Of a stretch of DNA of 64,000 nucleotides, positions 1 to 8,290 are shown piece by piece. Origin of the DNA: an uncultured Flavobacteriaceae bacterium (GTDB lineage Bacteria; Bacteroidota; Bacteroidia; Flavobacteriales; Flavobacteriaceae); assembly GCA_947502975.1 (NCBI GenBank), contig CANNBV010000003.1, forward strand, positions 682,001 through 746,000, given 5' to 3'. Every line of letters begins with the position of its first letter. Positions within the stretch are counted from its first letter, which is position 1. The notes beneath the pieces are model-generated. The model saw only the letters and a list, made by a program, of their open reading frames with translations, was not told the DNA's origin and searched no databases. The translations under genes and the position numbers were made by a program.

Positions 1-1468
1 GGTTTAATAAACCTTGAAAAGGACTAAAAGAATCTTTTTGTCCCCAAGTAGTATTAAATTGTCCATGGTTAGCACCATAAATATAAACCCCAGATTTAAA
101 ATTATAAACACTGTCTTGAAACGAAATGCGCTGATATTGCTTAATCCCATCAAATGACCTTACTTCTCCATCGTGAGATCCATGTAGAGATAAATAATTG
201 ATATCTCTTAATGTTGTTTTAGTCTTAGAGGGCTGGTACTGACCATCGACAGGGGCAAGACTTATCAAAGATTTTATATTATAATTATAATCTAATTTAA
301 TACTTGCATCATCAGGGTAATGATTTAACTTATTAAATAAGGCTGCATGAGCAATAGCCTCTCCTCCTCGAGAATGACCGATAAGTGCTATATTATCACT
401 ATCTATTTTATTGTAAAATACACTTTTAGGGTTTTGATTCCAATTATGCCAAAGTTGTAGATGTTCTAACAACAACATTGCTCTGGCATCATTTTCTTTA
501 TAAAGGCTTCCCCAGGCATAAGTCCACATTACATTTAAAAAGTTTTGATCAACTGAAACAAAGATATACCCTCGAGACGCTAGTAATTCCCCGAGGTAGG
601 CATATCCTTCATCTGAAAAATCTTGCATTGGATGATCTCCATGTACTATGAGCACCAAAGGAAAACTACCTTCAGCATCTGGATACCAAACTCTAGCGTT
701 TAAAGGAATTGAACTTGGACTAAAATCCCAATATTTAGTTCTCCACCAACCACTAATTCCACTCCATCCATCAATAAATTTCTCAGAATTGAATTGCTGT
801 GTTTTTATATCAGTTTCCTCACCAAACGCATCTCTATGCTTATCTAATCCACTACCATAATTCAGGGTTTTAATATTATATCTCCCAGTATTGGCGGGAG
901 AATTTAATTCTGAAGACGTTATAGCTATTGGTGATAGTTGTGCAGCATTTTTTAATTTTAGAGAAGTAAAACCTGGAATTAAATAGAAATAGATTGCTCC
1001 AGATAATACAATTATAAAACTTAAAAGACCTAGATAGAAAAACCCTTTTTTTATCCGTGAAGCACCAGATAAGTTATTATTTAAAAAAATATTTAATAAA
1101 AAAGAAGCTAAAACTATTAGCCCAAACACTAGAGCTAATATAAGTTTGTTATAGTTAACTACTATATATAAGATTGGAATGGTAATTAATAATGAGAATC
1201 TAAAAAAGCTAGGAAAATATTTCGCTTTACTTAAAACAAGATTAAATAAAACTCCTTTAATAAAAATAGAGAAGCAAATTATTCCAATAATAAGAAATAC
1301 CCATATTGCATTAATTTGATATGCTAAAATGAATATATATGCTAACAGTATTAAACCTGTAATAAGCAATACTATTTTTGCTAATGAGTTAAGGTTTTTT
1401 AAGTGTATTTTTAAATAATCTGATAAATCAATCACTTTTTCTCTTAAAGATTTTAGAGTCTTAGCCAT
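1..1468 (-). CDS. Membrane-anchored alpha/beta hydrolase (3' end beyond window)
   Basis: My reading of the minus strand from an ATG at 1468 stays open to the window edge (about 489 codons), so the C-terminus is missing. The N-terminal ~180 residues hold several hydrophobic helices, so the protein is likely membrane-anchored with its hydrolase domain outside the cytoplasm. The catalytic part shows the oxyanion-type motif VHGDHP near residue 274, the nucleophile elbow GHSRGG with Ser366, and a likely catalytic His468 in GANHGQ. These are hallmarks of chlorophyllase/dienelactone-hydrolase-like esterases. The substrate cannot be read from sequence. The neighbouring acyltransferase gene is divergent, with about 175 bases between the two starts. 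Family assignment is firm, function is open. Confidence 0.8.
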   Translation of the reverse strand, partial: MAKTLKSLREKVIDLSDYLKIHLKNLNSLAKIVLLITGLILLAYIFILAYQINAIWVFLIIGIICFSIFIKGVLFNLVLSKAKYFPSFFRFSLLITIPILYIVVNYNKLILALVFGLIVLASFLLNIFLNNNLSGASRIKKGFFYLGLLSFIIVLSGAIYFYLIPGFTSLKLKNAAQLSPIAITSSELNSPANTGRYNIKTLNYGSGLDKHRDAFGEETDIKTQQFNSEKFIDGWSGISGWWRTKYWDFSPSSIPLNARVWYPDAEGSFPLVLIVHGDHPMQDFSDEGYAYLGELLASRGYIFVSVDQNFLNVMWTYAWGSLYKENDARAMLLLEHLQLWHNWNQNPKSVFYNKIDSDNIALIGHSRGGEAIAHAALFNKLNHYPDDASIKLDYNYNIKSLISLAPVDGQYQPSKTKTTLRDINYLSLHGSHDGEVRSFDGIKQYQRISFQDSVYNFKSGVYIYGANHGQFNTTWGQKDSFSPFQGLLN

Positions 1469-1644
1469 AAGCTTAATTCATAAATAATTAAAATTCAAAC
1501 AAAAATACTTCATTACATGATAACTGGTTATCTCCAAAATTAGAATTAGCTAAAAGCTAACAAATGTCATGTTTTTTGCATAATATAATGAATATTTTTG
1601 CAACACTACCCTCTTATCAAACCAAGCTCAAACAAAACGGATAT

Positions 1645-2301
1645 ATGGAAAAAAAAGAGAACATAAGGTTATATGGAGCTGGCGGACATTCGCAGATTAT
1701 CTATTCTGTTTTAAAAAGAAATGGAGTTATGATTTCCGAAATTTATGATGATGACCCATCAAATTGTCACTGGGGTTATAAAGATGTTTTAGTTAAAACT
1801 AGATCTACGGCAGGTAACCTTCTAAATTCAAAAGACCCTTTTATTATTGCAATTGGAGATAACTTCTATAGAAAGCGAATTGCCCGTTTCTTAAAAAGTA
1901 AATACGCTAAAGTAATTCATGAATCTGCAATAATTGATGAGAGTGTTTCTATCGGAAATGGCACTGTAATTTATGCAGGAAGCATAGTACAACCAAATAC
2001 TACTATTGGGGAACATGTAATTATTAATACCTCAGCTAGTATAGATCATGATAATACCATTGAAGATTTTGCCCATCTTTCCCCAAATGCTACGTTGTGC
2101 GGCTCTGTATATATTGGTGAAGGCACTCATGTTGGTGCTGGAGCAGTGATAATACCAGAAACAAAAATTGGTAAATGGTGTATTATTGGGGCTGGATCAA
2201 TCATCACTAAAGATGTACCTGATTTTTCTACGGTTGTAGGTAATCCTGGAAGAATTATTAAAACAAATAATTTAGAAGTCTATAATAGAAAATGTGGTTA
2301 G
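1645..2301 (+). CDS. NeuD/PglD-family sugar O-acyltransferase
   Basis: This is a 218-aa protein if translation starts at 1645. The frame is open from an ATG at 1564, but the family begins just before a Rossmann-like GAGGHS motif, which lies at residues 10-15 from the 1645 start. The N-terminal ~80 residues resemble the nucleotide-sugar-binding domain of PglD. From about residue 95 there are isoleucine/valine-rich hexapeptide repeats of a left-handed beta helix, with a likely catalytic His in SIDHDN. Such enzymes transfer acetyl or other acyl groups to amino or hydroxyl groups of sugars for glycan or capsule synthesis. No other glycan gene is nearby, so its pathway here is unknown. Confidence 0.85.
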   Translation: MEKKENIRLYGAGGHSQIIYSVLKRNGVMISEIYDDDPSNCHWGYKDVLVKTRSTAGNLLNSKDPFIIAIGDNFYRKRIARFLKSKYAKVIHESAIIDESVSIGNGTVIYAGSIVQPNTTIGEHVIINTSASIDHDNTIEDFAHLSPNATLCGSVYIGEGTHVGAGAVIIPETKIGKWCIIGAGSIITKDVPDFSTVVGNPGRIIKTNNLEVYNRKCG

Positions 2302-2307
2302 AATATG

Positions 2308-2323
2308 CCAATACAAAAAGTAA
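2308..2323. repeat. Possible mnmE-3'-end (att-like) site, leftmost
   Basis: The 16 bases CCAATACAAAAAGTAA match 11884-11899 exactly. The following bases AGCAAATA also resemble the inside of the mnmE 3' end at 54356 onward, with one gap and one mismatch. The site is in the same orientation as the other copies and lies just after the acyltransferase stop codon. It is short and AT-rich, so chance is possible. Confidence 0.35.
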
Positions 2324-2397
2324 GCAAATAAAGTATTAATTATATTTATTATTAAAATTAATACTCTACTTGATGAGTTTTTGATATTACCTACACA

Positions 2398-3162
2398 CTA
2401 CTTTGAGAAAATAGTCATATCAATTTTGTTGTTGAACTTAATATTAGTCCAATACGTAGTTGCCCATTTTTTGCCGATAATTTCACCATCCCAGTTTGAT
2501 GATATTTCAACACGTTCAGTAGGTATTTTAATTCCATCTATAGTTTCATAGTTAAATTTGTATAACTCTGGTGTCGTGATGTTAAATGCTATAATTGTAA
2601 ACAATAGTTGATCTACTAACTTTGTCTTTTTATTTATATATAATACGTATGTATCTTGGGCATCTCCGATATCCTCTCCAAAAGTTACCTTTATCAAGTC
2701 ATAATCACGTCCTTCTATTTTTTTTGTTCCAATGTGTTTAAGATGCACACCGTCGTCTTGAAGTTTAAAGAACATAGCAAACCAGTAATAGTTTGTCTTT
2801 CTCCAGAATCTTGCTATACTATTTGCTTGTTTATCATTAGATATTTTGCCATCAAACTTTATCCAAACGTTTTCCCCATCGTAAGCTTCAGTTACTTTAC
2901 CTTTTTCCCCTAACATTGAATGTTCGGAATATTCAGCATAAGAACGCTCTTTATCAAATACATATATTTCCTTACTATCAAGCGTCATAGGTGTGTTAGG
3001 ATCTTTGTACTCTACATTGTAAGTTACATTTTTCATAGCATAGAAGGTCTTTTTCCCTCCTAGTTGATTAATCATATCAGCAACTATTTTTTCAGCATTT
3101 TGAGCAGGTATCTGAGATATCATAATAATTGCTAATAGTAAACTCTTCATTAAATATTTCAT
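2398..3162 (-). CDS. Secreted protein of unknown function
   Basis: This is a 254-aa protein with a clear signal peptide (MKYLMKSLLLAIIMISQIPAQ), so it is exported to the periplasm or beyond. The mature part starts with EKIVADMINQLGGKKTF and is rich in alternating beta strands, with phrases such as VTYNVEY, NVWIKFDGKI and YVLYINKKTKLVDQL. This layout recalls secreted proteins with a lipoprotein-carrier (LolA/LppX)-like half-barrel fold, but I do not recognise a named family. It is the last gene of the leftward run starting at 5348 and follows the peroxiredoxin-like gene by 32 bases. Start choice: the first Met gives the complete signal peptide. A second Met four codons later would also work. 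Confidence 0.7.
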   Translation of the reverse strand: MKYLMKSLLLAIIMISQIPAQNAEKIVADMINQLGGKKTFYAMKNVTYNVEYKDPNTPMTLDSKEIYVFDKERSYAEYSEHSMLGEKGKVTEAYDGENVWIKFDGKISNDKQANSIARFWRKTNYYWFAMFFKLQDDGVHLKHIGTKKIEGRDYDLIKVTFGEDIGDAQDTYVLYINKKTKLVDQLLFTIIAFNITTPELYKFNYETIDGIKIPTERVEISSNWDGEIIGKKWATTYWTNIKFNNKIDMTIFSK

Positions 3163-3194
3163 TTTGTTTTTTTATTAAAAGATTATTATTGGTA

Positions 3195-3773
3195 CTAGGC
3201 TGAAATCGGTTGTCTTGAAATATCTTCTAAAGATGGTACATTTGAATTCCAGTTTAAAACCTCAGAAACCAATAAATGATCATCGTAAGTTTTTCCATAA
3301 TGTGCCTTTTTTATTATCAAATTTTCATCGATAAGAAAATCGGCTGGTAATACTGGATCTTGAAATGTAGTTTTGGCACTAAAAAATCCACCTCTAATTG
3401 CTTTTAAAACCTTTTTGATGTTAAATGAGGTTTTCAGCATCCCTTTATATGAAATATCAACACCGTAGCGTTTATATATTTTATAATCTGGATCTGGAAT
3501 AATAGGAAATGGTGCATTTTGCTTACCAGCATATTTAAGAATTTCTGCTCTCGGTGAAGCAAATATTGCTAGGGTTTCAATTCCTTTTTTCTTAAACTCA
3601 TCATGATTTACTATCAAATCACGCAAAGCCATATTACAAAAAGGACAGGCTGCCTTTCTAAAAAAAACCAGATATAGTTTTTTACCTTTATAATTTTTTA
3701 AGCGTGTTTCATTACGATTAATATCTGTAGCAACAAATAAGTCTATTGAATCGCCTTCTTTCAATTTTTTCAT
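3195..3773 (-). CDS. Peroxiredoxin-like (AhpC/TSA, thioredoxin-fold) protein
   Basis: The protein has 192 aa from the ATG at 3773. The frame stays open to 3857, but the extra 28 residues do not look like family sequence, while MKKLKEGDSIDLF is a typical AhpC/TSA beginning. A CPFC pair sits at residues 43-46 after LYLVFFRKAA, the usual position of the redox cysteines at the tip of helix 1. It is followed by the fold's elements GIETLAIFAS and PDPDYKIYKRYGV. It should reduce peroxides or act as a thiol-disulfide reductant. No signal peptide is seen with this start. It sits between an NTF2-fold gene and a secreted protein in what looks like a redox-stress operon. Confidence 0.8.
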   Translation of the reverse strand: MKKLKEGDSIDLFVATDINRNETRLKNYKGKKLYLVFFRKAACPFCNMALRDLIVNHDEFKKKGIETLAIFASPRAEILKYAGKQNAPFPIIPDPDYKIYKRYGVDISYKGMLKTSFNIKKVLKAIRGGFFSAKTTFQDPVLPADFLIDENLIIKKAHYGKTYDDHLLVSEVLNWNSNVPSLEDISRQPISA

Positions 3774-3866
3774 GTTTATCTTTTTTTGACATTTGCTTAA
3801 AGTGAGTAAAAAGTAGGAACAGATTTTAGAATATTTGTTTTTAAAATCTATTCCCAATTCTTATTA

Positions 3867-4271
3867 TTAATTTTTAGAATGCGAATCGTACACTTTTCCG
3901 CTGATTTTCCATTGTCCTTCATTTTTGTAGAGTACAAAGAAGTCTGTAAAACGATACCCGTTCCAATCTATAAACTCCACCTTTGCTGCAGCGGCAGGAC
4001 CAGAAATATCAATCCATGCAATATGGCTTTGTACATTTTCTGAAGGGCCTCCTTCATCAATTGCATCTCCAAACGTATCGGCATCCATATTGTAATAATT
4101 GCCTTCTATTGAGCCTACAATATGCGCATGATTATAGAATGCAGATCGGCTTAATTTACCATCACCCGTTCGTGCGCTTTCTATGTAAGGTTGAAGCGCC
4201 TTTTCCACTTCTCTATAAGCATTAAAATTTTGAATCTCGTTTTGTACTGTTTCTTTTGTTATTGTTTCCAT
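3867..4271 (-). CDS. NTF2-fold (putative lumazine-binding type) protein
   Basis: This cytoplasmic protein of 134 aa has the pattern of the SnoaL/NTF2-like group often annotated as putative lumazine-binding. A helical N-terminus (VEKALQPYIESARTGDG) is followed by the conserved phrase FYNHAHIVGSIEG, a Gly/Asp-rich loop, then beta strands ending in GQWKISGKVYDSH. The name is historical and lumazine binding is not implied. Members act as small-molecule binding or isomerase-like proteins. It lies 23 bases downstream of another NTF2-fold gene, so the two probably share a transcript. Confidence 0.75.
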   Translation of the reverse strand: METITKETVQNEIQNFNAYREVEKALQPYIESARTGDGKLSRSAFYNHAHIVGSIEGNYYNMDADTFGDAIDEGGPSENVQSHIAWIDISGPAAAAKVEFIDWNGYRFTDFFVLYKNEGQWKISGKVYDSHSKN

Positions 4272-4294
4272 TTTTATTGTGTTTTTAATTGTTA

Positions 4295-4795
4295 TTATTT
4301 ATAAATTGATGTTATAGTAGGATCTGCATTCCAAATGTCAATAGCCATTTTCCAATCCCCGTTTTTATCTTTTTTCCAGACTGTAACGACTTTTTCAAAT
4401 AGGCTGACTTGCTCTCCGTCTTCACCATCAAAATTCACTGCCATCATGTCTATGGTGTAACCTAAATCCCCGCTCTTGGATGCATATGCTTCTTGTGGTT
4501 CCCAAGTGACTTTAAAACCTGGTATAGATTGAAACTCTTGTAATCCCTCTCTAATCTTTTCATGACCTCGCATAAGCCCTTTATCTGGTGCCATCATTAC
4601 TCCGTCTACACCAATAAAATTAAAATACGCTTCGGTAGAAAATGATTTAGACCATTGGCGGCTAGTCTCCATTAAATTCGCCTCTTCTTGTTTTTGAAGC
4701 TGTGCTATATCTTCAGCCAAGAGCTCTACTTTTTGGTTGTTTGCACAGGAGGCTAAAAAAAGCACTGTTAGCCCCATTAAAACTATTCTTTTCAT
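4295..4795 (-). CDS. DUF4440/SnoaL-like lipoprotein
   Basis: The protein has 166 aa from the ATG at 4795. That start gives a lipoprotein signal (MKRIVLMGLTVLFLASC, lipobox LASC) and avoids overlap with the upstream gene. The alternative start at 4828 would overlap the reductase gene and bury the signal. The mature part has the NTF2-like alpha+beta cone pattern (RQWSKSFSTEAYFNFIGVDGVMMAPDKG, split here as two phrases; then VVTVWKKDKNGDWKMAIDIW) typical of DUF4440 proteins. The product is predicted to be anchored in a membrane facing the periplasm. It may bind a small molecule. It lies 19 bases after the quinone reductase stop, in the same operon. Confidence 0.75.
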   Translation of the reverse strand: MKRIVLMGLTVLFLASCANNQKVELLAEDIAQLQKQEEANLMETSRQWSKSFSTEAYFNFIGVDGVMMAPDKGLMRGHEKIREGLQEFQSIPGFKVTWEPQEAYASKSGDLGYTIDMMAVNFDGEDGEQVSLFEKVVTVWKKDKNGDWKMAIDIWNADPTITSIYK

Positions 4796-4814
4796 GTTTT
4801 CTATTTTTCTTAAT

Positions 4815-5348
4815 TTATAATTGCTCAATAAAATCTATATACCCTTTGGCATTCACTTCTATAGCTTCTTCTGTAGGGTTGTACTCTTCGCCATAGAATG
4901 CATAAAGTGGTCGGTAATCTGCTTTTACATATTTAAATGAAGTTTCAAAAGGTCTGGTGAGTTCTTCGAGTGTATAATTATATCGACCCGTTTTACGATA
5001 ATCTTCTTCTTTAATACCTGCAGTAATTGCTAAAGCAAATTTTTTACCAGCAATTTTATATCCGCTGTTTTTACCAAAAGCCCATCCGTAAGCCAAAACA
5101 TCGTCTATCCACTTCTTTAAGAATGGAGGGCAATTAAACCAATAAAATGGAAATTGAAGTATTACTTTATCTACCGACTCTATTAATTCTTGCTCTCTTT
5201 TTACATCCAATTCTAAACTTGGATATGTACCATGCAAATCGTGAATAATAATATCATCTGGGTGTTTTTTTAGTTCTTCAATCCAACGTTTATTAATTTT
5301 AGAACTGCCTAATTTAGGATGTGTTATTACCACTAATGTTTTCTCCAT
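4815..5348 (-). CDS. Flavodoxin-fold NAD(P)H:quinone oxidoreductase (KefF/YwrO type)
   Basis: This 177-aa protein is of the typical length for the family. The N-terminus (LVVITHPKLGSSKINKRW) is the FMN-phosphate-binding loop. Around residues 63-90, KVILQFPFYWFNCPPFLK then DDVLAYGWAFG is the signature of the NQO1/KefF/MdaB group. It should carry out two-electron reduction of quinones using NAD(P)H, which limits semiquinone formation. It is the first gene of a leftward operon of five (reductase, lipoprotein, NTF2-fold, peroxiredoxin-like, secreted protein). A candidate promoter and operator at 5419-5474 precede it, and the AraC regulator gene lies just upstream. Confidence 0.85.
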   Translation of the reverse strand: MEKTLVVITHPKLGSSKINKRWIEELKKHPDDIIIHDLHGTYPSLELDVKREQELIESVDKVILQFPFYWFNCPPFLKKWIDDVLAYGWAFGKNSGYKIAGKKFALAITAGIKEEDYRKTGRYNYTLEELTRPFETSFKYVKADYRPLYAFYGEEYNPTEEAIEVNAKGYIDFIEQL

Positions 5349-5418
5349 AACTTCTTTATCTTAAGCATAATCATTATAATTTTAGAATATGCTGTTCTTC
5401 TATAACAACTTTATAGTG

Positions 5419-5474
5419 CAAAGATATAATGGGTAAAAGTGCTTGAAATGGAGTAAAAGTCCTTAGATATGGAC
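5419..5474 (-). promoter_or_regulatory. Promoter -7 element and probable AraC-type operator for the reductase operon
   Basis: On the minus strand TATCTTTG (5419-5426) fits the Bacteroidota -7 consensus TAnnTTTG, about 70 bases before the reductase ATG. Directly upstream, two copies of a TAAAAGT core (5434-5440 and 5454-5460) are 20 bases apart, two helical turns, as AraC-family sites often are. The stretch 5447-5474 matches 7301-7328 upstream of the dehydrogenase at 23 of 28 positions. Confidence 0.6.
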
Positions 5475-5490
5475 TTTAAGTTCAGACTGT

Positions 5491-6324
5491 TTAATTATGA
5501 CGGTATGCTGTAGGAGAATCTCCAGTTTTCTTTTTAAAAATTCTTGTGAAGTATAAAGGATCATTGAATCCTACACCATAAGCAATCTCACTAACTGGCA
5601 TTTCTGTAATCCTAAGTAGTTCTTTTGCTCTTTTGAGCTTTTGCTCTGTTATATAATTGTTAGGTGTATCGTTAAATACTTTTTTAAATTCTCGTTTAAA
5701 AGAAGATAAACTTAGGTTACATAATTTAGCCAATTCATCTAAACCTAAATTTGAATATCGGTGTAAATCGATAACCTTTTTTAATTGTACGCTTCGTGTT
5801 GAATAAAGGTCTGATATCAATTCTTGTATGGAACATACATTCTTAGACTGTATTAGCAATAAAATGAGCTCCTTTATTTTGAGCTCAAGAAGGTCATCAT
5901 TTATTAAAACTGGGTTCTGAAAATAAAATTCTAACGATTCAATAAATCTTGAAATCACTTCTCTAGAAACTATGACTTCACTTTGTTCATTACAATCGTT
6001 TTTCTCAATTATTTTAGGCAGCTCTTTTGCATACAGTTTTTTTAGTATCTCAGGATATAGGTGAACAACCATAGCCTCAACTTCTTCATTTTCAGTCTTC
6101 TTTAAGATTTCTAAAAAATGATTACCACATTTTAATAATACAGCTTCTTGACTATTTACTTGAATATTTTGATCTGCAGACATTAACTTAGGAGCTCTAT
6201 CTTTATAGTAAATAAAACAACCACTATTTTCAAAAATAGCTTCGTATTTGAAAGGTGTTCCTATTTTTATCTTTTCAATAAGGACTTTATCATCATATTC
6301 AAATGTCTGTCTGTCAAGAATCAT
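5491..6324 (-). CDS. AraC-family transcriptional regulator
   Basis: This protein has 277 aa with a two-helix-turn-helix AraC domain over the last ~100 residues. The first HTH lies around LGLDELAKLCNLSLSSFKR and the second around MPVSEIAYGVGFNDPLYFTR, ending in the family's FKKKTGDSPTAYR signature. The N-terminal ~170 residues form a beta-rich region of the kind that binds effectors, followed by helices that could dimerise. It lies between the quinone reductase operon and the dehydrogenase gene, both preceded by the same 28-base sequence, so it is the natural candidate to control both. A 15-bp inverted repeat lies in its own upstream region. Confidence 0.9.
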   Translation of the reverse strand: MILDRQTFEYDDKVLIEKIKIGTPFKYEAIFENSGCFIYYKDRAPKLMSADQNIQVNSQEAVLLKCGNHFLEILKKTENEEVEAMVVHLYPEILKKLYAKELPKIIEKNDCNEQSEVIVSREVISRFIESLEFYFQNPVLINDDLLELKIKELILLLIQSKNVCSIQELISDLYSTRSVQLKKVIDLHRYSNLGLDELAKLCNLSLSSFKREFKKVFNDTPNNYITEQKLKRAKELLRITEMPVSEIAYGVGFNDPLYFTRIFKKKTGDSPTAYRHN

Positions 6325-6368
6325 TTAACTGTGTTTTAATTGATTTTAATGTGTAATATCATAAAACC

Positions 6369-6458
6369 CGTATTCAAATTTAAATAATAATTTAGACAGA
6401 TGTCCATGAATTTTTATTTGATGTCACCTAATCTTAATATCACTTAAATTTGAATACG
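6369..6458. repeat. Perfect 15-bp inverted repeat between the dehydrogenase and AraC genes
   Basis: CGTATTCAAATTTAA at 6369-6383 is the exact reverse complement of 6444-6458, with 60 bases between the arms. It occupies nearly the whole gap upstream of the AraC start. It could be a looped operator for the regulator or a long-loop RNA structure after the dehydrogenase stop. No U-tract follows, so an ordinary terminator is unlikely. Confidence 0.7.
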
Positions 6459-6467
6459 AATTATTAT

Positions 6468-7220
6468 TTAAAAGTCTTGTACTGCAGGTCTGATTACTAT
6501 TTCATTGACATCAACGTCTTTGGGTTGTTCAATAGCAAATGCTATAGTTCTTGCAATAGAATCTGATGGGATAGCAATTTCATAAAAATCTTTTACAAAA
6601 TCTGAACTTTCTTTGTGAGAGCTACCATGTTTTAGCTCAGAATCTACAAGTCCAGGCTCTATAGTGGTTGTTCTAATGTTTCCACCAACTTCATGACGTA
6701 AACCTTCAGATATAGCACGAACAGCAAATTTAGTTCCACTATATACCGTTCCTCCGGGACTAAATACTTTTATACCAGCTACAGAAGATATGTTGATAAA
6801 GTGTCCTGATTCTTGTTTTTGAAAAACTGGTAATGCAGATGCGACACCATATAACACACCCTTTACATTGATATCGATCATACGATCCCATTCATCAACT
6901 TTAACTTCACTCATAGGAGCGATAGACATTAATCCAGCGTTATTTACCATAACGTCTATTTTACCAAATGCATCAACAGCTTTATCAATTAAACTTTGTA
7001 CTTGCTCTTTCTGAGTTACATCTGTTTTTACAAAAATAGCTTTGCCTTTTGCTTGAGCGTTAATCTCTTCAGAGATAACTTTTAAACGTTCTTCTCTACG
7101 AGCACCTAAAACCACATTTGCGCCTTTTGATGCTAGGTGACGTGCTGTAGTTTCTCCTAAACCACTGCTTGCACCTGTAATTACAATTACTTTTCCTGTA
7201 ATATTATTTTCTAAATTCAT
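6468..7220 (-). CDS. Short-chain dehydrogenase/reductase (SDR)
   Basis: This protein is 250 aa, a classic SDR length. Visible motifs are the cofactor loop TGASSGLG (15-22), NNAG (93-96), and the catalytic serine, tyrosine and lysine (Ser146 in ISS, then YSGTK with Tyr160 and Lys164). A run of basic residues after the second strand (ARREER, 40-45) suggests a preference for NADP(H). The protein resembles the YdfG/serine-dehydrogenase-like subgroup found near redox regulators. The substrate is not known. It is transcribed leftward from its own promoter at 7273-7328, which shares a sequence with the reductase operon promoter. Confidence 0.9.
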   Translation of the reverse strand: MNLENNITGKVIVITGASSGLGETTARHLASKGANVVLGARREERLKVISEEINAQAKGKAIFVKTDVTQKEQVQSLIDKAVDAFGKIDVMVNNAGLMSIAPMSEVKVDEWDRMIDINVKGVLYGVASALPVFQKQESGHFINISSVAGIKVFSPGGTVYSGTKFAVRAISEGLRHEVGGNIRTTTIEPGLVDSELKHGSSHKESSDFVKDFYEIAIPSDSIARTIAFAIEQPKDVDVNEIVIRPAVQDF

Positions 7221-7272
7221 TTTATATATTTTTTATTATCTACCAAATATTGTTATTTGATTTTCATATGGA

Positions 7273-7328
7273 CAAAAGTATATTTAGATAAAAGAATTAG
7301 AATGGAGAAAGCGTTCTTATATATGGAC
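7273..7328 (-). promoter_or_regulatory. Promoter -7 element and probable AraC-type operator for the dehydrogenase
   Basis: TACTTTTG on the minus strand (7273-7280) fits TAnnTTTG and lies 53 bases before the dehydrogenase ATG. The stretch 7301-7328, with aatggag at its left end and atatggac at its right end, matches 5447-5474 at 23 of 28 positions. It keeps nearly the same distance to the -7 element, as expected for a shared regulator site. Confidence 0.6.
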
Positions 7329-7429
7329 GATTAGACCAAGTTTTTCAGGAAAACAAAAGCTTCCAAAATCTAAACTAAGAAAGCTTGATACTATGATTAT
7401 AATTTTTTAAGTAAGCTTATAACTTAAAA

Positions 7430-7554
7430 AAAACGAGGTCTTACAGATAAAGAAATAAGTTTTAAAGTAGGATTTGACGATCCATTATATTTTTCAAGAC
7501 TATTGGAAATCTCCTAGAAATTATAGGCAGAGTAAGCAGAAGTTGGCTATGTGA
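7430..7554 (+). pseudogene. Remnant of an AraC-family regulator (C-terminal HTH)
   Basis: From about 7430 one frame reads KRGLTDKEISFKVGFDDPL then YFSRL, the second HTH of an AraC protein. After an apparent small deletion near 7500-7509 a different frame continues SPRNYRQSKQKLAM and a stop at 7552-7554, the usual AraC C-terminus. Nothing recognisable of the rest of the gene is left upstream. It resembles, but is not identical to, the intact AraC gene at 5491-6324. Confidence 0.75.
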
Positions 7555-7582
7555 TGATTTAGGTTAAAATAATTTATTGAAA

Positions 7583-8051
7583 TTACTTTTTAATACAAAA
7601 ACAACTATTCTTTAGTTATAAATATTTAAATGCATAGAGTACAAAAACTGTACAATTAATATACAAACGAAAAAAACTAATCAAAGTTATCTTCCTATCA
7701 TTGACAATCAAAAAAAGAACAGAAATTATGACATTTAAGTCCCTCTTAATAAACCTTAAATAAAAAGTCAAGGGTTGTACTTGTAAGCATTTACAATATT
7801 TTTTTTAAAAACACATGTCCTTGCGATATTTACTATAGCAATGAAATTTATCTATTATTTGTAATTGATAGAATATTGTTAACCTTTTAAAAACAAATAA
7901 ATAACTATTACCGCTATCGTAAAAACAAAAATAAAGTTATGTAACTTTTCCAATATACTATGAATGCTTATTCCTTTAAATTTCATCTGGAGGATCTTAA
8001 TACTGGTTAAAAACCAATTAATATGAAAATCAATTATCTAATACACTTTAA
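7583..8051. repeat. Noncoding direct repeat, copy 1 (~470 bp)
   Basis: This stretch aligns along its whole length with 11877-12349, roughly 85-90% identical by eye, in the same orientation. Both copies begin with a version of the mnmE 3' end (here TTACTTTTTAATACAAAA, 16 of 18 matching) and end near a CAATTATCT sequence. The only open frame in copy 2 is cut short in copy 1, so the conserved content is probably not protein. Together the two copies bracket the STAND and cyclotransferase genes. Confidence 0.85.
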
Positions 8052-8290
8052 CTCTGTAGGAGAAACCTCGAAAATAAAAATTAAATTTTCCATTTGCAAT
8101 TTTACTTTCTATAACAGAAAGCTTAAAAATCAAATACATTTATTAACCTGTATACGTATTGAAAAACACTTCATCTATTAGAGAACTAAAGAAATTATAT
8201 GAACTGAAAAAATTAAAATCGATTCAAGGTTAAAAAAATTGGCTCTTCCAAAAAAGTAGTACAGAATAAACATAATCTTTTGTTTAAAAT

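Noticed and set aside
2398-3162. Assignment as an outer-membrane lipoprotein-sorting protein
   Set aside because: There is no lipobox and the similarity is only in overall strand pattern, so it is left as a secreted protein of unknown function.
8170-8232. Short lysine/leucine-rich frame (LKNTSSIRELKKLYELKKLK) before the STAND gene
   Set aside because: There is no start codon of suitable context and no recognisable family, and the composition is what AT-rich DNA gives by chance.
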